Notes: generated by a model from the letters alone, not told the origin. Positions 1 to 8,863 are shown, counted from the first letter of the stretch. The stretch is 64,000 bases of DNA from Pseudomonas koreensis (GCF_012986595.1 NZ_JAAQYM010000002.1:62001-126000); one strand, 5' to 3'. Numbers and translations: made by a program.

Positions 1-369
1 CACCAGCCGGGTGGGTTTGCCAATGAAATCGCTGACCCAACGGGCCGCTTCGTCACCGGCATCCGGTACGCGCAAGGTATCGCGCCAGATGGTCACGCCG
101 CGCAGGTCGGAATCCGCCTCGGGTAACGGCACATCAAGTGCCGCATGCCCGGGCGCGCTCAGGGTCAGACCGCCCTGCGCATTCCACAGTGCCGACAGCT
201 GGACCATTTTCGCTTCGGCGCGCTGGGTCAGGAAGCGCCCGCTGGCCTCGTCCACCAGCATCCAGCGGCGGTCTCCTTCAAGGCCCAGTTTGTCCAGGCC
301 AATCGATTGCAGAACTTCAGGCTTGCCGGATTTCAACGGGTAACGATAAAGCGCGCTCAGACGCAGCAT
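1..369 (-). CDS. MOSC N-terminal domain protein (partial)
   Basis: The gene starts at the ATG at 369 on the minus strand and runs off the left window edge, so only about 123 N-terminal residues are visible. The N-terminus (MLRLSALYRYPLKSGKP) followed by GLEGDRRWMLVD and FLTQR is characteristic of the beta-barrel MOSC_N domain of YcbX-type proteins, which precedes a MOSC domain that binds molybdenum cofactor. The known E. coli relative reduces N-hydroxylated bases using Moco; the same job here is inferred. The catalytic MOSC domain lies outside the window. Confidence 0.8.
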   Translation of the reverse strand, partial: MLRLSALYRYPLKSGKPEVLQSIGLDKLGLEGDRRWMLVDEASGRFLTQRAEAKMVQLSALWNAQGGLTLSAPGHAALDVPLPEADSDLRGVTIWRDTLRVPDAGDEAARWVSDFIGKPTRLV

Positions 370-456
370 GGCCAGCTTCCTGGTGGCTAAAAAAGCCACC
401 CTATACGAGCTTTATCTGCGAATCAAAGGCTGATGCACGCCCCTGCAAAGATATTT

Positions 457-559
457 TGTGGCGAGGGGATTTATCCCCGATGGGGCACGAAGCGGCCCCA
501 CTTGCAACAACAAAGCAGGACTGCTGCGCAGTCCGTCGGGGATAAATCTCCTCGCCACA
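457..559. repeat. REP-type inverted repeat, TGTGGCGAGGGG family
   Basis: The arms TGTGGCGAGGGGATTTATCC (from 457) and its near-perfect inverse ending at 559 flank a loop of about 55 bases. It lies between the MOSC gene and cheV. Such paired elements are common intergenic repeats in the P. fluorescens group. A degenerate member of the same family lies at 55931-56063. Confidence 0.8.
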
Positions 560-569
560 GGACGTTGCT

Positions 570-1505
570 TCAGGCCGGCACTTCATCGAGCATCAGACGC
601 TGACGCACCACATCAACGAGCTTGTCCGGCTGAAACTTGGAGAGGAAGTTGTCGCAGCCGACCTTTTTCACCATCGAGTCGTTGAAGCTGCCGGACAGCG
701 AAGTATGCAGCACCACGTACAGCCCACGCAGACGTGGGTCGTTGCGGATTTCGGTGGTCAGGCGATAACCGTCCATTTCCGGCATTTCCGCGTCGGTGAA
801 CACCATCAGCAGCTTGTCGGTCATGTTCACGCCGGTATCGGCCCAGGCCTTGAGCATGTTCAGCGCCTTCAGGCCATCGCTGGCGATGTGCATTTTCACC
901 CCGAGCTGGCCGAGGGTGTCGCGCAATTGCGAAAGCGCGACGTTGGAGTCGTCCACCAGCAGCACTTCACGACCGCGGGCACGCTCCAGCACCGGGTCAT
1001 CGAGCTTGTCGCGCGAGACCTTGGCGTTGTACGGGACGATTTCGGCGAGGACTTTCTCGACGTCGATGATTTCCACCAGTTGCTCGTCGACCTTGCTGAT
1101 CGCAGTCAGGTAATGCTGGCGTCCGGCGCTGGTCGGCGGCGGCAGGATGGCTTCCCAATTCATGTTGACGATGCGATCCACGCCACCGACGAGGAAGGCC
1201 TGCACCGAACGGTTGTACTCGGTGACGATGATGGTGCTGTTCGGACCCGGCACCAGCGGGCGCATGCCGATCGCCTGGGACAGGTCGATCACCGGCAGCG
1301 TCTGGCCGCGCAGGTTGACCACGCCGCAGACAAACGGGTGGCGCTGCGGCATCAGGGTCAGCTTCGGCAGTTGCAGAACTTCCTGAACCTTGAACACGTT
1401 GATCGCGAACAATTGGCGTCCGGCCAGTCGAAACATGAGAATTTCCAGGCGATTCTCACCCACCAGTTGCGTGCGTTGGTCTACCGTGTCGAGAATGCCG
1501 GCCAT
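570..1505 (-). CDS. cheV: Chemotaxis protein CheV (CheW-receiver fusion)
   Basis: The 310-residue product has a CheW-like adaptor domain (about residues 15-155) followed by a receiver domain (about 179-308). The receiver keeps the acidic pair D185/D186 and the phospho-acceptor D238 in the FTDAEMPEMDGY motif. CheV proteins couple chemoreceptors to the CheA kinase and can act as phosphate sinks; the protein is cytoplasmic and works at receptor arrays. The start at 1505 (MAGILDTVD) is preferred over an upstream in-frame codon at 1538 because CAGGAG lies 6-7 bases before it. It is transcribed alone. The family assignment is firm; which receptor it serves cannot be seen. Confidence 0.95.
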   Translation of the reverse strand: MAGILDTVDQRTQLVGENRLEILMFRLAGRQLFAINVFKVQEVLQLPKLTLMPQRHPFVCGVVNLRGQTLPVIDLSQAIGMRPLVPGPNSTIIVTEYNRSVQAFLVGGVDRIVNMNWEAILPPPTSAGRQHYLTAISKVDEQLVEIIDVEKVLAEIVPYNAKVSRDKLDDPVLERARGREVLLVDDSNVALSQLRDTLGQLGVKMHIASDGLKALNMLKAWADTGVNMTDKLLMVFTDAEMPEMDGYRLTTEIRNDPRLRGLYVVLHTSLSGSFNDSMVKKVGCDNFLSKFQPDKLVDVVRQRLMLDEVPA

Positions 1506-1958
1506 CAATGACTCCTGGGCTTGTTCTGATGAATTCACTAAGAGGGGTTATCGGCTGTTTATGGCGAATCTTGATCCCCGTAAAAATTACTATCAAAATG
1601 CCATACACGAGCATTGATGTCACATTAACATCATGCTTTACTGACCCAGTGTTTTCATCTGCTACATTCTCTTCTGGCGCGACCACGGTTTGCGCCACAG
1701 GTTCCCGCGTGTAAGGGAATCCCCTAGTAGCAATCAGGCCCAACCTGATGTTCGCAATATCCAATAGCCATTAATGTGACGCCATTCTCATTGCATGAAC
1801 GGAGTCAGGCTATTGTGTGCGATCGCAGTTCGGTGGAAACGTATCCTCTCGACACCCTCAGTCTGTGCACTTGCACGCCGGGGCGCGGTCTCGCGACGAT
1901 TCACGATCGTCGACACACACGGCATTCCCTCATCAGACATGACGCTGTGGAGATAAGC
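1506..1958. other. Intergenic region between divergent cheV and Hpt-like gene
   Basis: This is a 453-base divergent promoter region without a convincing gene. It contains a small dyad TGGCGC-N11-GCGCCA around 1675-1700 and a second dyad GATGT-N7-ACATC around 1615-1632. I see no high-scoring sigma-70 or sigma-54 promoter by eye. Confidence 0.4.
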
Positions 1959-2429
1959 ATGCCAATCGACCGCAAAGACTGGGCACAACGCTTTCCCGAA
2001 TTTCTTGTCGAGGCTGAAACACTCCTGGCCAAGTCCGAAGAATGCCTGAGTCACCTGCAACTGATCAGCAACGACAAGGACGCCATCGACTGCATGCGCA
2101 GCACCCTGCTCAAGCTTGCGAGCCGGGCTGAAGCGTTGGCACTGGAAGCGATCTCCGAGTTTTCCCTGCACATTCACAGCCTGCTCAATCACGCGCCGGA
2201 TCACATTGATCTGCACGCCCAGGCCTTGGATGCGCTCAAGGATTGTTTCACCCTGATGGCCTGGCAAATCGAGCTGGTCGATCAGAACACTGGCCAGTTG
2301 AGTCTGGATAACAGCGAGCAGACATCCCTGATCGAAGCTTTTGCATTCCAGGTCGGTCAAAGCCAGTTTCAACCGCAACTATCGAGCCATTCGCCATTGC
2401 TTGCGTCCTACTCGGAGCGCCAGGCCTGA
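1959..2429 (+). CDS. Small helical protein resembling a degenerate Hpt domain
   Basis: The 156-residue protein starts at an ATG preceded by GGAG (GTGGAGATAAGC). It is predicted all-helical, without signal peptide or membrane segment. Residues about 38-100 have the spacing of an Hpt/CheA-P1 helix bundle (RSTLLKLASRAEALALEAIS, then HIHSLL and LDALKDCFTLMAWQIEL), but the expected phospho-accepting HxxKG is replaced by a STLLKL stretch. Its neighbours are cheV and a histidine kinase/response regulator pair, which fits a signalling role. I do not recognise a named family; the Hpt resemblance is my inference from the pattern. Confidence 0.6.
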   Translation: MPIDRKDWAQRFPEFLVEAETLLAKSEECLSHLQLISNDKDAIDCMRSTLLKLASRAEALALEAISEFSLHIHSLLNHAPDHIDLHAQALDALKDCFTLMAWQIELVDQNTGQLSLDNSEQTSLIEAFAFQVGQSQFQPQLSSHSPLLASYSERQA

Positions 2430-2919
2430 TTTGCCGCTATCAATGCGTAAATCGAGGTTGTAGATGCGGATTGCTGAATGTCGCAAATGAATAGTTCATA
2501 CCTGCCAGCGACAAACCGAACTAAATAATCACACCTGATTGCCGCGGATATTTTCCCGCCGCCTCAGGGTTTGCCTGTGTCTGTATAACGAGCAACTTCA
2601 GGCAATATCGGTGTCCATCGAGCACAATAAAGCGAGTTTTTTCCATAATGGAACTCACGTCCAACAGGGCGTTTTCCTGACTCATTGGACATATATGGCA
2701 AACGCGACCAACGGTATCTTAAGTGGTATTATGCCGACCATTAGTTGTTCCCAATTAATGGCACAGTGATTCAGTGACAGGCATCCACCGAAGTTGGCGG
2801 TCAATATCGTTCACTGAACCTCGTTAAAATCAATAACATAATTGACAGCATTTTCAGACAGAGATCCGCCCGCCACCGGCCGGTCTACCCGCAGCGAACA
2901 TCCATTGGCTCCATCCGTT
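2430..2919. other. AT-rich intergenic region before histidine kinase
   Basis: These roughly 490 bases are clearly richer in A/T than their surroundings. They contain a perfect dyad TTCCATAATGGAA at 2641-2653 and an inverted pair CCATTA/TAATGG at 2738-2761. A 76-codon open frame at 2539-2769 lacks a ribosome binding site and family resemblance and is not called. The region probably carries the promoter of the downstream two-component pair. Confidence 0.4.
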
Positions 2920-3813
2920 ATGTACGCCAGCCTCAAGTCAATCACCACATGGCCACCCTCCCGGGAAAATGCACGCCGGTTCACACTCATATTGTGTGTC
3001 ATCGCCACCGTCGGCAGCCTGCTGACCTACGGTCTGTCCGCGCCACTGTCATTGGGTCTGCTGCTGTTGAACGTGGCCGCCACCGCGTGTGTATGGGTGC
3101 AATATCGGCTGTCGCGCAAATCGATAAAGTTCCAGCCCCAGGAACTCGCGGACCGTCTACTCGAAGTTCAGGAAAACGAGCGGCACCGACTCAGCCGCGA
3201 ACTGCATGACGATATCGGCCAGTTGCTGACCGCCGCCAAGCTGCAAAGCGAGTGGCTCAAGAGACGCCTGCCGCAGGATCTGCAAGAGCAATGCTCGACA
3301 CTCTGCGACACCCTTGAAGAAACCCTGAACAAGGTGCGCGATGTGTCAGCCATTCTCAATCCGCGCCAACTGACCAGCCTCGGCCTCGAAGCCAGCCTGC
3401 GCGCGCACCTGCTCAAGACGCTGGCCAACTCCTCGGTCCACTGGAGCCTCGACTGCCAGCAGCGGCTCAATGGCATCCCGGAAGAAATGGCGGTCGCCGC
3501 TTTTCGCATTACCCAGGAAGCGGTCACCAACATTTTGCGTCACGCGCAGGCGAAAAACCTGCTGATCCGCGTGCAACGCCTGCCGCAAGGCCTGACGTTG
3601 TTCATCAGCGACGATGGCCTGGGATTTGCGCCTGCCGCCGACCCGGGCCGCGAAGGACAACGTGGCATGGCCGGGATGGCCGAGCGAATCGAACAACTGG
3701 GCGGTACGCTGAATGTCATCAGCGAGCCGGGCAAAGGCACTCAAATCGAAGCACTATTCCCCTGGGCGCCCCGTGCACTCGAGCGGGCCAGTACGAATAA
3801 GGTTATGCGTTGA
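2920..3813 (+). CDS. NarL-type sensor histidine kinase
   Basis: The protein has two membrane segments near the N-terminus (FTLILCVIATVGSLLTYGLS and LGLLLLNVAATACVWV), then a HisKA_3 dimerisation/phosphoacceptor domain with ERHRLSRELHDDIGQLL, and a C-terminal HATPase_c domain (ITQEAVTNILRHAQA, DDGLGF, GMAGMAERI). There is almost no periplasmic loop, so it probably senses in the membrane or cytoplasm. The start is uncertain: ATG at 2920 gives about 297 residues, while a TTG at 2842 would add 26 hydrophilic residues; neither has a strong ribosome binding site. It overlaps the downstream response regulator by four bases, so the two are translationally coupled. The signal is unknown. Confidence 0.85.
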   Translation: MYASLKSITTWPPSRENARRFTLILCVIATVGSLLTYGLSAPLSLGLLLLNVAATACVWVQYRLSRKSIKFQPQELADRLLEVQENERHRLSRELHDDIGQLLTAAKLQSEWLKRRLPQDLQEQCSTLCDTLEETLNKVRDVSAILNPRQLTSLGLEASLRAHLLKTLANSSVHWSLDCQQRLNGIPEEMAVAAFRITQEAVTNILRHAQAKNLLIRVQRLPQGLTLFISDDGLGFAPAADPGREGQRGMAGMAERIEQLGGTLNVISEPGKGTQIEALFPWAPRALERASTNKVMR

Positions 3814-4469
3814 CTTGTAACTTACTTCTGGTGGATGACCACTCGCTGATCAGGGCCGGCGTGCGCGCTCTGGTGCTCGACATTCCCGGTTACGCGGTCG
3901 TTGGCGAAGCCAGCGATGGCTCGCAGTTGCTCGAAATGGTCGAGCAATTGGCGCCCGACATCGTGTTGCTGGATATCTCGATGAAGGAAACCAGCGGACT
4001 GGAAGCCCTGCAACGGCTCAAGCGGGTGCGCCCACAGAGCAAGGTGCTGATCCTGTCGATGCACACCGATCCGGCGCTGATCATGCAAGCTCTGGAGTCC
4101 GGTGCTCACGGTTATCTGCTCAAGGACACCACGGCCACCGAGCTTGAGCACGCCCTTGAAGCGCTGCGCAACAATGAACGCTACCTGAGCCCGGCGATTG
4201 CCCATACGGTAATCAACCAGGCCCTGACCCGCACGCAGAAAAACCAGCCGGAAGTGGCCGACTCGCACAACCTGACGGCACGTCAGCTGGAAATCCTGCG
4301 GTTGATCGTGCGCGGCAAGTCCACCCGGGAAATCGCCAATGGCCTGGGCCTGAGCATCAAGACCGTCGAAACCCACCGCTCGCAGATCATGAAACGCCTG
4401 CAGATCTACGACGTGGCGGGTCTGGTGCTGTTCGCCGTGCGCGAGCAGATCATCAGTCTCGACGACTGA
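3810..4469 (+). CDS. LuxR/NarL-family response regulator
   Basis: The 219-residue protein has a receiver domain (residues about 3-120; DDH near the start, acceptor aspartate in DIVLLDISMKETSG, switch lysine in YLLKD) and a C-terminal LuxR-type helix-turn-helix (LTARQLEILRLIVRGKSTRE, then IKTVETHRSQIMKRL). It starts at a TTG inside the kinase stop region (overlap TTGA), with AAGG seven bases upstream. It is the cognate partner of the preceding HisKA_3 kinase and should bind DNA when phosphorylated. Target genes are not evident. Its 3' end overlaps the convergent yegS by 17 bases. Confidence 0.92.
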   Translation: MTCNLLLVDDHSLIRAGVRALVLDIPGYAVVGEASDGSQLLEMVEQLAPDIVLLDISMKETSGLEALQRLKRVRPQSKVLILSMHTDPALIMQALESGAHGYLLKDTTATELEHALEALRNNERYLSPAIAHTVINQALTRTQKNQPEVADSHNLTARQLEILRLIVRGKSTREIANGLGLSIKTVETHRSQIMKRLQIYDVAGLVLFAVREQIISLDD

Positions 4470-5370
4470 TCGACCGGGCGCCGCCCAGCAGCGGTGAATG
4501 CTCGGGCAAATGCACCTGCAAGGCCCCCGGACGTGCCTCGAAGCGCAGGCTGTCGCCTTCCAGCGGCTCGCCATCAAGATTGATGCTCAGGCCCTCGGCG
4601 ACCTTGATTTCGACCCAGGGCAACCGGGCCCGGACAAACATATTGTCGAGGCCGAAACCGTCACTGAGCAGACTTTTCAGCGTGCCGACCAGCTCCTGCG
4701 GCGCCGGCAGGATGCTGATATCCAGCAGCCCGTCATCCGCCAGGGCTTGCGGACACAATTCATGCCCGCCACCCGCCTGGCGACCATTGCCGATACCCAG
4801 CGCCAGCAGCTCGCCACTCCAGTGAAAATCCGGCCCCTGCAGTTCGCCGTAGGCCGCATGCAACTCACTGAAACGCGACAGACCGGTAAACAGATAGGCC
4901 GCCCCGCCGAGCACCTTTTTCAAGTCTTCAGAGGTATTAGCCGTGACCTGGCTGCCGAAACCACCCGTCGCCATGTTGAGGAAGATCTGCCCACCGACGG
5001 CGCCCAGATCAATGTTTCGCGGTGGCACATCCAGCAGCTCCAGGGCCTCGGCCGGCTCCAGCGGGATTCCGGCAGCACGGGAAAAGTCGTTGGCCGTGCC
5101 CAACGGCAACAGCACCAGACTGGCCTGGTGCGAATGGGCGGCGAGCGCCTCGGCAATATCGCGCAACGTGCCATCGCCACCGCCGGCAATAATCTGTTTG
5201 TAGCCAGCGGCCAGTGCCTCGTGCACCAGCCGCTGCGCATCACCGGCCTCCCAGGTCAGCCGTACCGCCAGCTCCCAGCCCTGCTTGCGCTTTCCTTCGA
5301 CGGCGGCGCGAACCGCCTCATTGAGTGCCTGCTTGCCATGCAGAATCAACAGCGCCTTGCGTTCACTCAT
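4453..5370 (-). CDS. yegS: YegS-type lipid kinase (DAGK catalytic domain)
   Basis: The 305-residue cytoplasmic or peripheral membrane enzyme has the diacylglycerol-kinase catalytic fold: nucleotide-binding IIAGGGDGTLRDIAEAL, substrate-loop LPLGTANDFSRAAGIP and C-terminal beta-domain ending NLDGEPLEG. YegS/Rv2252-family proteins phosphorylate phospholipid head groups such as phosphatidylglycerol. The ATG at 5370 is chosen because GGGGAG sits 8-9 bases upstream; a GTG nine bases earlier overlaps that site. The length fits the family. It is transcribed alone and convergently with the response regulator. Confidence 0.92.
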   Translation of the reverse strand: MSERKALLILHGKQALNEAVRAAVEGKRKQGWELAVRLTWEAGDAQRLVHEALAAGYKQIIAGGGDGTLRDIAEALAAHSHQASLVLLPLGTANDFSRAAGIPLEPAEALELLDVPPRNIDLGAVGGQIFLNMATGGFGSQVTANTSEDLKKVLGGAAYLFTGLSRFSELHAAYGELQGPDFHWSGELLALGIGNGRQAGGGHELCPQALADDGLLDISILPAPQELVGTLKSLLSDGFGLDNMFVRARLPWVEIKVAEGLSINLDGEPLEGDSLRFEARPGALQVHLPEHSPLLGGARSISRRD

Positions 5371-5802
5371 AATGGTCACTCCCCAAGATTGAATCGGTAT
5401 GAACTATCTTGACCACTGACGCACGCAAAAAAGCCGCAAGATTCACTTTTAATTCAAGCGTCTGACCTGCAGCGTCCTACACAGCGGTATTTTTTCTTAC
5501 AACATGTGAGGAATCGGCTCAATTGACCCATCACGATCATTGATTCACCGTGTGCAGGTGGCATCAATCTTCGATTTAACAACACAAGGATGTGCAGGTA
5601 ATGAGTGGATACACCCTCGGGGCTGGCAACTGTTTGAACCATGGAAAGGTTAGCGAGCTGACATTTGAAACAGCTGACGGACATTTCCATGCACAGCCAT
5701 GAAGCCAGAATTTCAACCAGTCCGGTCGCCCCCCTTAATGAAAGCCGCGCCAGTCACACACCCGATTTCAAAAAGAGCGCTAGAAACACTGGAGACGTAG
5801 AT
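5371..5802. other. Intergenic region upstream of small membrane protein
   Basis: This is a 432-base stretch between the divergent yegS and the small membrane protein. A 33-codon open frame at 5601-5702 has a weak AAGGA upstream but no recognisable family, and is not called. I see no terminator or repeat here. Confidence 0.4.
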
Positions 5803-5997
5803 ATGGAACCGCGTGTGACCGAACTGGAAACCCACCTCAAATACATTCGCCGGGACATGGACGAAGTCCGCAGTGATGTCAAAACCATCAAACACCGTCT
5901 CGCCTATTCGGCAGGTGCCATGGCCGTTGTTTTGGGGTTGCTGGGCTGGGTTGCCAACAGCCGGTTCGATCAGTTGGTCACACTGATGAGCCATTGA
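5803..5997 (+). CDS. Small membrane-anchored coiled-coil protein
   Basis: This 64-residue protein (MEPRVTELETHLKYIRRDMD) has a heptad-rich helix over residues 1-33, a single membrane segment (AGAMAVVLGLLGWVA) and a short C-terminal tail. The start at 5803 is supported by GGAG eight bases upstream; the frame is open further upstream but without a better site. The layout, a coiled coil then a C-terminal membrane helix, resembles XhlA-type phage haemolysin/holin accessory proteins, but no phage genes are nearby and the resemblance may only be structural. Function unknown. Confidence 0.65.
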   Translation: MEPRVTELETHLKYIRRDMDEVRSDVKTIKHRLAYSAGAMAVVLGLLGWVANSRFDQLVTLMSH

Positions 5998-6054
5998 TCG
6001 AGGAATGCAGGCATCGACGCTAATATGGGTCGAGCCTGCACTTGCTGGACGGGA

Positions 6055-7281
6055 TCAGCCGAGCAGATCACTCAGAGGAATGAAGACGACTTGATCGCCT
6101 TCTACCAGCGTCCGGCCCTCCCGCACTTCGACCAATCCATCCGCCCAGGCTGCACTGCGCAACACCCCTGAGCTTTGATTGCGGTAGATGATTGCCTGGC
6201 CCTGCTCAAGTCGGCCCCGTAAATATTCACGCCGATTGCCGGCCACCGGCCAGACGAAACCTGCCGGCACCGTGAACTTCAGCGGCTCGACATCCTGCAC
6301 ACCCTGACGGCGCAACAGATAGGGCCGCGTGAGCAAGGCAAAGGTCACCAGCGTCGAAGCCGGGTTACCCGGCAGACCAATGACCGGCACATGACGAAAA
6401 TGACCGAACGTCAGCGGTTTTCCCGGTTTGATGGCCAGTTTCCACAGCGCCAGCTCGCCTTCTTCCCGCAACGCGATGCCAAGGAAGTCCGCTTCGCCAA
6501 CCGAGACGCCGCCCGTCGAGAGGATCAGGTCGACATCCTGCAAGTCGCCCAGACGGGCACGGGTAGTCTCCAGATTATCCGGCAGAATACCGGCATCGAT
6601 CACTTCGCATCCCAGGCGCTGCAGCCAGCTGCACAACACCACCCGATTGCTGTTGTAGATCTGCCCCGGCCCCAACGCCTGGCCGGGCTCGACCAGCTCA
6701 TCTCCGGTGGAGAGCACCGCCACCCGCACCTTGCGCACCACGTTCAACCCGGCGCACCCCAACGACGCGGCCAAACCTTGCTCGATCGGTCCCAACCGGG
6801 TGCCTGCCGGCAGGATCAGCTCACCGACGGTGGTTTCCTGGCCCTGCGGGCGAATGTTCTGGCCGACGCTCATGGTTTCGGTAAAACGCACCCGGCCATC
6901 GTCCTGAACCTCGGCGTTTTCCTGCATCTGCACGCAATCCGCTCCGGCAGGCACAGGCGCACCGGTGAAGATTCGCGCACAGGTGCCGGGCTTCAATGCT
7001 TCGGGCGCCTGCCCGGCGAACACCTTCTGACTGACCGGCAGCGGTTCTCCGGTCCAGTCAGCCAGATTCAGCGCGTAACCATCCATGGCACTGTTTGGCC
7101 AGGGCGGCAGGTCGAGTGTCGAGATCAAGTCGTCGGCCAGCACCCGCCCCTCGACCTCAGCCAACGGCAGGAACTCCTGCTCGACAATCGGCGTGGCATC
7201 GGCCATTGCCAGCAGCCGAACCAGTGCATCTTCAACAGGCATCAGGCTCCCGGTCTTGCCCGGCTTACCCACGGGATTCAC
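6055..7281 (-). CDS. moeA: Molybdopterin molybdenumtransferase MoeA
   Basis: The 408-residue enzyme inserts molybdate into adenylylated molybdopterin, the last step of basic molybdenum cofactor synthesis. Family motifs are present: PPWPNSAMDGYA near the N-terminus, IFTGAPVPAGADCV, the MoCF-fold STGDEL and STGGVSVGEADF, and GLPGNPASTLV. The GTG at 7281 overlaps the end of moaB by 17 bases; an ATG at 7242 behind GGGAG is an alternative start. It follows moaB in one operon, so both should be made together. Length is normal for MoeA. Confidence 0.95.
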   Translation of the reverse strand: MNPVGKPGKTGSLMPVEDALVRLLAMADATPIVEQEFLPLAEVEGRVLADDLISTLDLPPWPNSAMDGYALNLADWTGEPLPVSQKVFAGQAPEALKPGTCARIFTGAPVPAGADCVQMQENAEVQDDGRVRFTETMSVGQNIRPQGQETTVGELILPAGTRLGPIEQGLAASLGCAGLNVVRKVRVAVLSTGDELVEPGQALGPGQIYNSNRVVLCSWLQRLGCEVIDAGILPDNLETTRARLGDLQDVDLILSTGGVSVGEADFLGIALREEGELALWKLAIKPGKPLTFGHFRHVPVIGLPGNPASTLVTFALLTRPYLLRRQGVQDVEPLKFTVPAGFVWPVAGNRREYLRGRLEQGQAIIYRNQSSGVLRSAAWADGLVEVREGRTLVEGDQVVFIPLSDLLG

Positions 7282-7804
7282 AAGGTGCCGCCTGTTTCAG
7301 GTGCGTGACGAAGTTGCACGGACGGTGACGCGAATCCAGTTGCTCCGCCAGAATGCCGTCCCAACCGGTGCGCACGGCATTGGTCGAACCGGGCAGGCAG
7401 CACACCAGGGTGCCATTGGCCAGACCGGCGAGCGCCCGCGATTGCACGGTCGATGTTCCGATATCCGCCACCGATATCTGGCGGAACAATTCACCAAATC
7501 CGTCGACCTGCTTGTCGAGCAGGCACGCCACGGCTTCCGGCGTGCTGTCACGCCCGGTGAAACCGGTGCCGCCGGTAATCAGCACGACCTGCACCACGTC
7601 TTCGGCAATCCAGTGGGCCACTTGCGCACGGATCTTGTACAGATCATCTTTGAGCAGGACCCGTTCCGCCAGGTGGTGGCCGGCAGCGGTCAGACGGTCG
7701 ACAAAGACCTGGCCTGAGGTGTCGGTTTCCAGGGTTCGGGTATCACTGACAGTCAGCACCGCAATGTTCAGCGGTGCAAAAGGTACATCGGCCTTGGCTT
7801 TCAT
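7265..7804 (-). CDS. moaB: Molybdenum cofactor biosynthesis protein MoaB
   Basis: The 179-residue cytoplasmic protein has the MoCF-binding (MogA/MoaB) fold: LNIAVLTVSDTR, LITGGTGFTGRDSTPEAV and CCLPGSTNAV. MoaB/MogA-type proteins adenylylate molybdopterin before molybdate insertion by MoeA. The start at 7804 (MKAKADVPFAPL) is chosen by homology; the frame is open for 64 more codons upstream but that part is not protein-like and runs into the mobA promoter. The first gene of the moaB-moeA operon, divergent from mobA. Confidence 0.94.
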   Translation of the reverse strand: MKAKADVPFAPLNIAVLTVSDTRTLETDTSGQVFVDRLTAAGHHLAERVLLKDDLYKIRAQVAHWIAEDVVQVVLITGGTGFTGRDSTPEAVACLLDKQVDGFGELFRQISVADIGTSTVQSRALAGLANGTLVCCLPGSTNAVRTGWDGILAEQLDSRHRPCNFVTHLKQAAPCESRG

Positions 7805-7884
7805 TAGGCTCGTCCAGTTGTAGGGGAAACAGCCCGGTGTTATATCACAGCGCCTGAATTTTTCGCCGCCCGCTGGAGAGCCGC

Positions 7885-8487
7885 ATGACCTCGAATACGC
7901 CATTGCCCCCCTGCTCCATTCTGCTCCTGGCGGGAGGACGCGGGCAGCGCATGGGCGGCCAGGACAAGGGGCTGATCGAATGGCAGGGTGAACCACTGAT
8001 AGCGCATCTGCAGCGCAAGGTGCGGCCGCTGACCGAAGACCTGATCATCTCCTGCAACCGCAATCACGAACGTTATGCGGCGTTCGCCGACCAACTGGTG
8101 AGTGATGAAGAAGGCGACTTTCCCGGACCATTGGCCGGGATCCTCGCCGGGCTCAAGGCTGCGCGCCTGCCACAACTGTTGGTCCTGCCCTGCGACGTGC
8201 CGCGCATTGACGCTGAACTGCTGCACGGCATGCGCGAAACCGCCGCCCGGTTTCCTGAAAAACCTTTAATGTTGCGTCATGACGACCACTGGGAGCCCCT
8301 GCTTTGCGTGATTCCGGTGGCCCTGCTGCCCGCCTTCGAAACCGCCTGGAACGCTGGTGAGCGCAGCCCCGGCCGGATCATGCGCAACCTCGACGCCACG
8401 GCCCTGCAATGCCCGGACAATGACCCGCGACTGGCCAACCTGAACACCCCCGAACTGTTAAATGCGCATAACACTGTGTCAGACTGA
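7885..8487 (+). CDS. mobA: Molybdenum cofactor guanylyltransferase MobA
   Basis: The 200-residue protein transfers GMP from GTP to molybdenum cofactor, forming the guanine dinucleotide cofactor used by DMSO-reductase-family enzymes such as nitrate reductase and formate dehydrogenase. The nucleotide-binding motif [16 protein letters not shown], the PCDVPRI motif and EPLLCV are conserved. The ATG is preceded by GGAG at a distance of six bases. It lies divergent from moaB-moeA with about 80 bases between them, so all three steps share one promoter region. Confidence 0.95.
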   Translation: MTSNTPLPPCSILLLAGGRGQRMGGQDKGLIEWQGEPLIAHLQRKVRPLTEDLIISCNRNHERYAAFADQLVSDEEGDFPGPLAGILAGLKAARLPQLLVLPCDVPRIDAELLHGMRETAARFPEKPLMLRHDDHWEPLLCVIPVALLPAFETAWNAGERSPGRIMRNLDATALQCPDNDPRLANLNTPELLNAHNTVSD

Positions 8488-8565
8488 CAGCATTCAAGGA
8501 ACTCTCACGCCTTGTATACGTCTCAAGCTCAGTAACCAAAAGTATTCCCATTCGGAGACACACTC

Positions 8566-8787
8566 ATGACTCAACGGACCCTCGCCACTTTCATGCTCGC
8601 ACTGGGCCTGGCAACGCTCGCTGGTTGCTCCTCGCCAACAGTGATCACCTTGAATGACGGTCGCGAAATCCAGGCCGTCGACACCCCGAAATACGACGAA
8701 GATTCGGGCTTCTACGAGTTCAAGCAGCTCGACGGCAAAGAGACCCGCCTCAACAAGGATCAGGTTCGTACCGTTAAAGAGCTGTAA
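8566..8787 (+). CDS. YgdI/YgdR-family small lipoprotein
   Basis: This 73-residue precursor has a lipoprotein signal peptide with lipobox LAGC (lipidated cysteine at residue 21), followed by an SH3-like YgdI/YgdR domain (TVITLNDGREIQAVDTPKYD, then YEFKQLDGKETRLNKDQV). It should be anchored in the outer or inner membrane on the periplasmic side. The function of this family is unknown. A GGAGA site lies upstream of the ATG, and a strong terminator follows at 8812-8838. Confidence 0.92.
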   Translation: MTQRTLATFMLALGLATLAGCSSPTVITLNDGREIQAVDTPKYDEDSGFYEFKQLDGKETRLNKDQVRTVKEL

Positions 8788-8811
8788 GCTTCAGGTCGAT
8801 ACCGGATACAG

Positions 8812-8838
8812 AAAAGCCCGCATTGCTGCGGGCTTTTT
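8812..8838 (+). terminator. Rho-independent terminator after lipoprotein gene
   Basis: The hairpin AAAAGCCCGC-ATTG-CTGCGGGCTTTTT has a GC-rich stem and a T-run. It sits 25 bases after the lipoprotein stop and, being nearly symmetric, may also serve the convergent pseudouridine synthase gene. Confidence 0.85.
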
Positions 8839-8863
8839 CATGGGCGCGGAAAAGCGGGTGATA

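Noticed and set aside
2539-2769. Open frame of 76 codons in the A/T-rich region before the histidine kinase gene
   Set aside because: No ribosome binding site, atypical composition, no recognisable family; it covers promoter-like dyads and is probably chance.
5601-5702. 33-codon frame (MSGYTLGAGNCLNHGK...) upstream of the small membrane protein
   Set aside because: Only a weak AAGGA ten bases upstream and no support from family or coding bias; too short to call without comparison.
5803-5997. XhlA-like small protein as a phage lysis remnant
   Set aside because: Only the coiled-coil plus membrane helix layout is similar; neighbours are housekeeping genes and base composition is normal.
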